From positions 1-36,064 of the forward strand of contig CAJXOU010000032.1 of assembly GCA_913057645.1 (NCBI GenBank): 36,064 nt of DNA, given 5' to 3'. The first letter of the stretch is position 1, and each line of letters begins with the position of its first letter. The translations under genes were made by a program, and so were the position numbers. A model generated the notes under the pieces. The model was not told the DNA's origin. It did not search any database and worked only from the letters and a program-made list of their open reading frames with translations. Shown here one piece after another: positions 34,339 to 36,064 of the stretch. This DNA comes from an uncultured Rhodobiaceae bacterium. GTDB taxonomy: Bacteria; Pseudomonadota; Alphaproteobacteria; Parvibaculales; Parvibaculaceae.

Positions 34339-34851
34339 ATGACCCAGGACGAGAAAATCGAGCGGCACACGATCTCCGTGCTCGTGGACAACGAGGCGGG
34401 CGTGCTTGCGCGCGTGGTCGGGCTCTTCTCGGGCCGGGGCTACAATATCGAGAGCCTGACCGTTGGCGAGGTCGACCAGTCGGAGCATACGTCGCGGATC
34501 ACGGTCGTCACCGCGGGCACGCCCATGGTGATCGAGCAGATCAAGGCGCAGCTCGACCGGCTGGTGCCGGTCCACAAGGTGATGGACCTCACCGTCGAGG
34601 CGAATTCGGTCGAGCGCGAAATGGCGCTGGTCAAGGTCGCCGGCACGGGCGAGCGGCGCGTCGAAGCGCTCCGTCTCTCGGATGCCTTCCGCGCCCGCGT
34701 GATCGACACGACGCATACCTCGTTCGTGTTCGAGGTGACGGGAACGCCCTCGAAGATCGATGCCTTTATCGGATTGATGAGGCCGCTCGGCCTTGTGGAT
34801 GTGTCGCGGACAGGCGTGGTGGCAATCGCCCGCGGTCCCGAGGCGATGTGA
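34339..34851 (+). CDS. ilvN: Acetolactate synthase small (regulatory) subunit
   Basis: This 170-residue subunit activates the catalytic subunit and confers feedback inhibition by valine. The N-terminal ACT domain (about residues 9-85) begins HTISVLVDNEAGVLARVVGLFSGRGYNIESLTVG and contains the glycine-rich loop that binds the inhibitor. The C-terminal domain (about 90-165) has VEREMALVKVAG and DTTHTSFVFEVTGTPSKIDAFIGLMRPLGLVDVSRTGVVAIARG. Its length is that of the long IlvH/IlvN form. The ribosome binding site before ATG 34339 is weak. It lies between ilvB and ilvC on the same strand. The name ilvH would serve equally well. Confidence 0.95.
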   Translation: MTQDEKIERHTISVLVDNEAGVLARVVGLFSGRGYNIESLTVGEVDQSEHTSRITVVTAGTPMVIEQIKAQLDRLVPVHKVMDLTVEANSVEREMALVKVAGTGERRVEALRLSDAFRARVIDTTHTSFVFEVTGTPSKIDAFIGLMRPLGLVDVSRTGVVAIARGPEAM

Positions 34852-34856
34852 TTTAA

Positions 34857-35900
<1,044 letters not shown>

Positions 35901-35932
35901 CGCGATCTCGCACTCAGCCCGACCAGACATGG

Positions 35933-35964
35933 GGCCCTCCGCGAAGATCGCGGGGGGCCTTTTT
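35933..35964 (+). terminator. Rho-independent terminator of the ilv operon
   Basis: GGCCCTCCGCGA and TCGCGGGGGGCC form a 12-bp stem (one T-G pair) with a three-base AGA loop, followed by TTTTT and then CTTT. It lies 32 bp after the ilvC stop. Confidence 0.92.
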
Positions 35965-36001
35965 CTTTGTCGAGGGTTGCCATTGACCTTTGTGCTCCCT
36001 T

Positions 36002-36060
36002 CCCACCCGCCCCTGGGGGCGGGTCGAAATTCACGAAGGGAATTTCGGGGCGGGGGCGCT
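36002..36060 (+). repeat. Intergenic repeat, family B, single unit (cut by window edge)
   Basis: CCCACCCGCCCCTGGGGGCG is followed by GGTCGAAATT...AATTTCGGGGCGGGGGC. It has the same order and spacing as each half of the element at 4419-4561. The window ends four bases after it, so a second, inverted unit may lie beyond the edge. Confidence 0.72.
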
Positions 36061-36064
36061 GACT

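Overview
The window reads as chromosomal core DNA from a GC-rich alphaproteobacterium, most likely of the Hyphomicrobiales (Rhizobiales) or a Parvibaculum-like neighbour. Three things point there. First, there is a circularly permuted two-piece tmRNA with the tag ANDNYAEARLAA. Second, there is an alpha-type neighbourhood of fumC, a ribbon-helix-helix protein, a DUF4169 protein and sspB. Third, there is a block in the order hflK-hflC-(DUF2065)-degP / serB / miaA-ilvB-ilvN-ilvC. The genus is inference. I see no prophage, insertion sequence, CRISPR array, rRNA or tRNA.

Left part (1-10.7 kb): a UvrD/PcrA helicase (minus) is divergent from a CLC chloride transport protein with CBS domains (plus). 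Next come a hotdog thioesterase (minus) and a D-lactate-dehydrogenase-type flavoprotein (plus). The flavoprotein gene is bracketed by two inverted pairs of a short palindromic repeat. A tight four-gene minus-strand operon follows: TetR regulator, HlyD-type lipoprotein adaptor, ABC ATPase, ABC-2 permease. A perfect 14+2+14 bp palindrome lies just upstream of the regulator. A second intergenic repeat family occurs after the CLC gene and again at the right edge.

Middle part (10.8-19 kb): a DUF4169 protein, a large AsmA-type protein on the opposite strand, a ribbon-helix-helix protein and fumC. After a gene-free stretch of about 0.5 kb come sspB, the split ssrA gene and a membrane-anchored M19 dipeptidase. 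The gene for the degradation tag therefore lies directly upstream of the gene for its proteolytic adaptor, on the same strand.

Right part (19-36 kb): thyA, a 55-residue membrane peptide gene and folA, then the glutathione-dependent formaldehyde pathway (frmA, fghA), which is translationally overlapped with a flavin amine oxidase. An SMP-30-type lactonase, a small secreted protein and a convergent mrp gene follow. Then come hflK-hflC-yjeT-like and degP (membrane and periplasmic protein quality control), serB (convergent with degP), miaA (divergent from serB), and ilvB-ilvN-ilvC ending in a strong terminator.

I do not see a clearly new defence or mobile system. The most useful points are the split tmRNA next to sspB, the unlisted small membrane gene in the thyA-folA operon, the amine oxidase coupled to formaldehyde detoxification, key-residue changes in the CLC and Mrp proteins, and two paired-palindrome repeat families.
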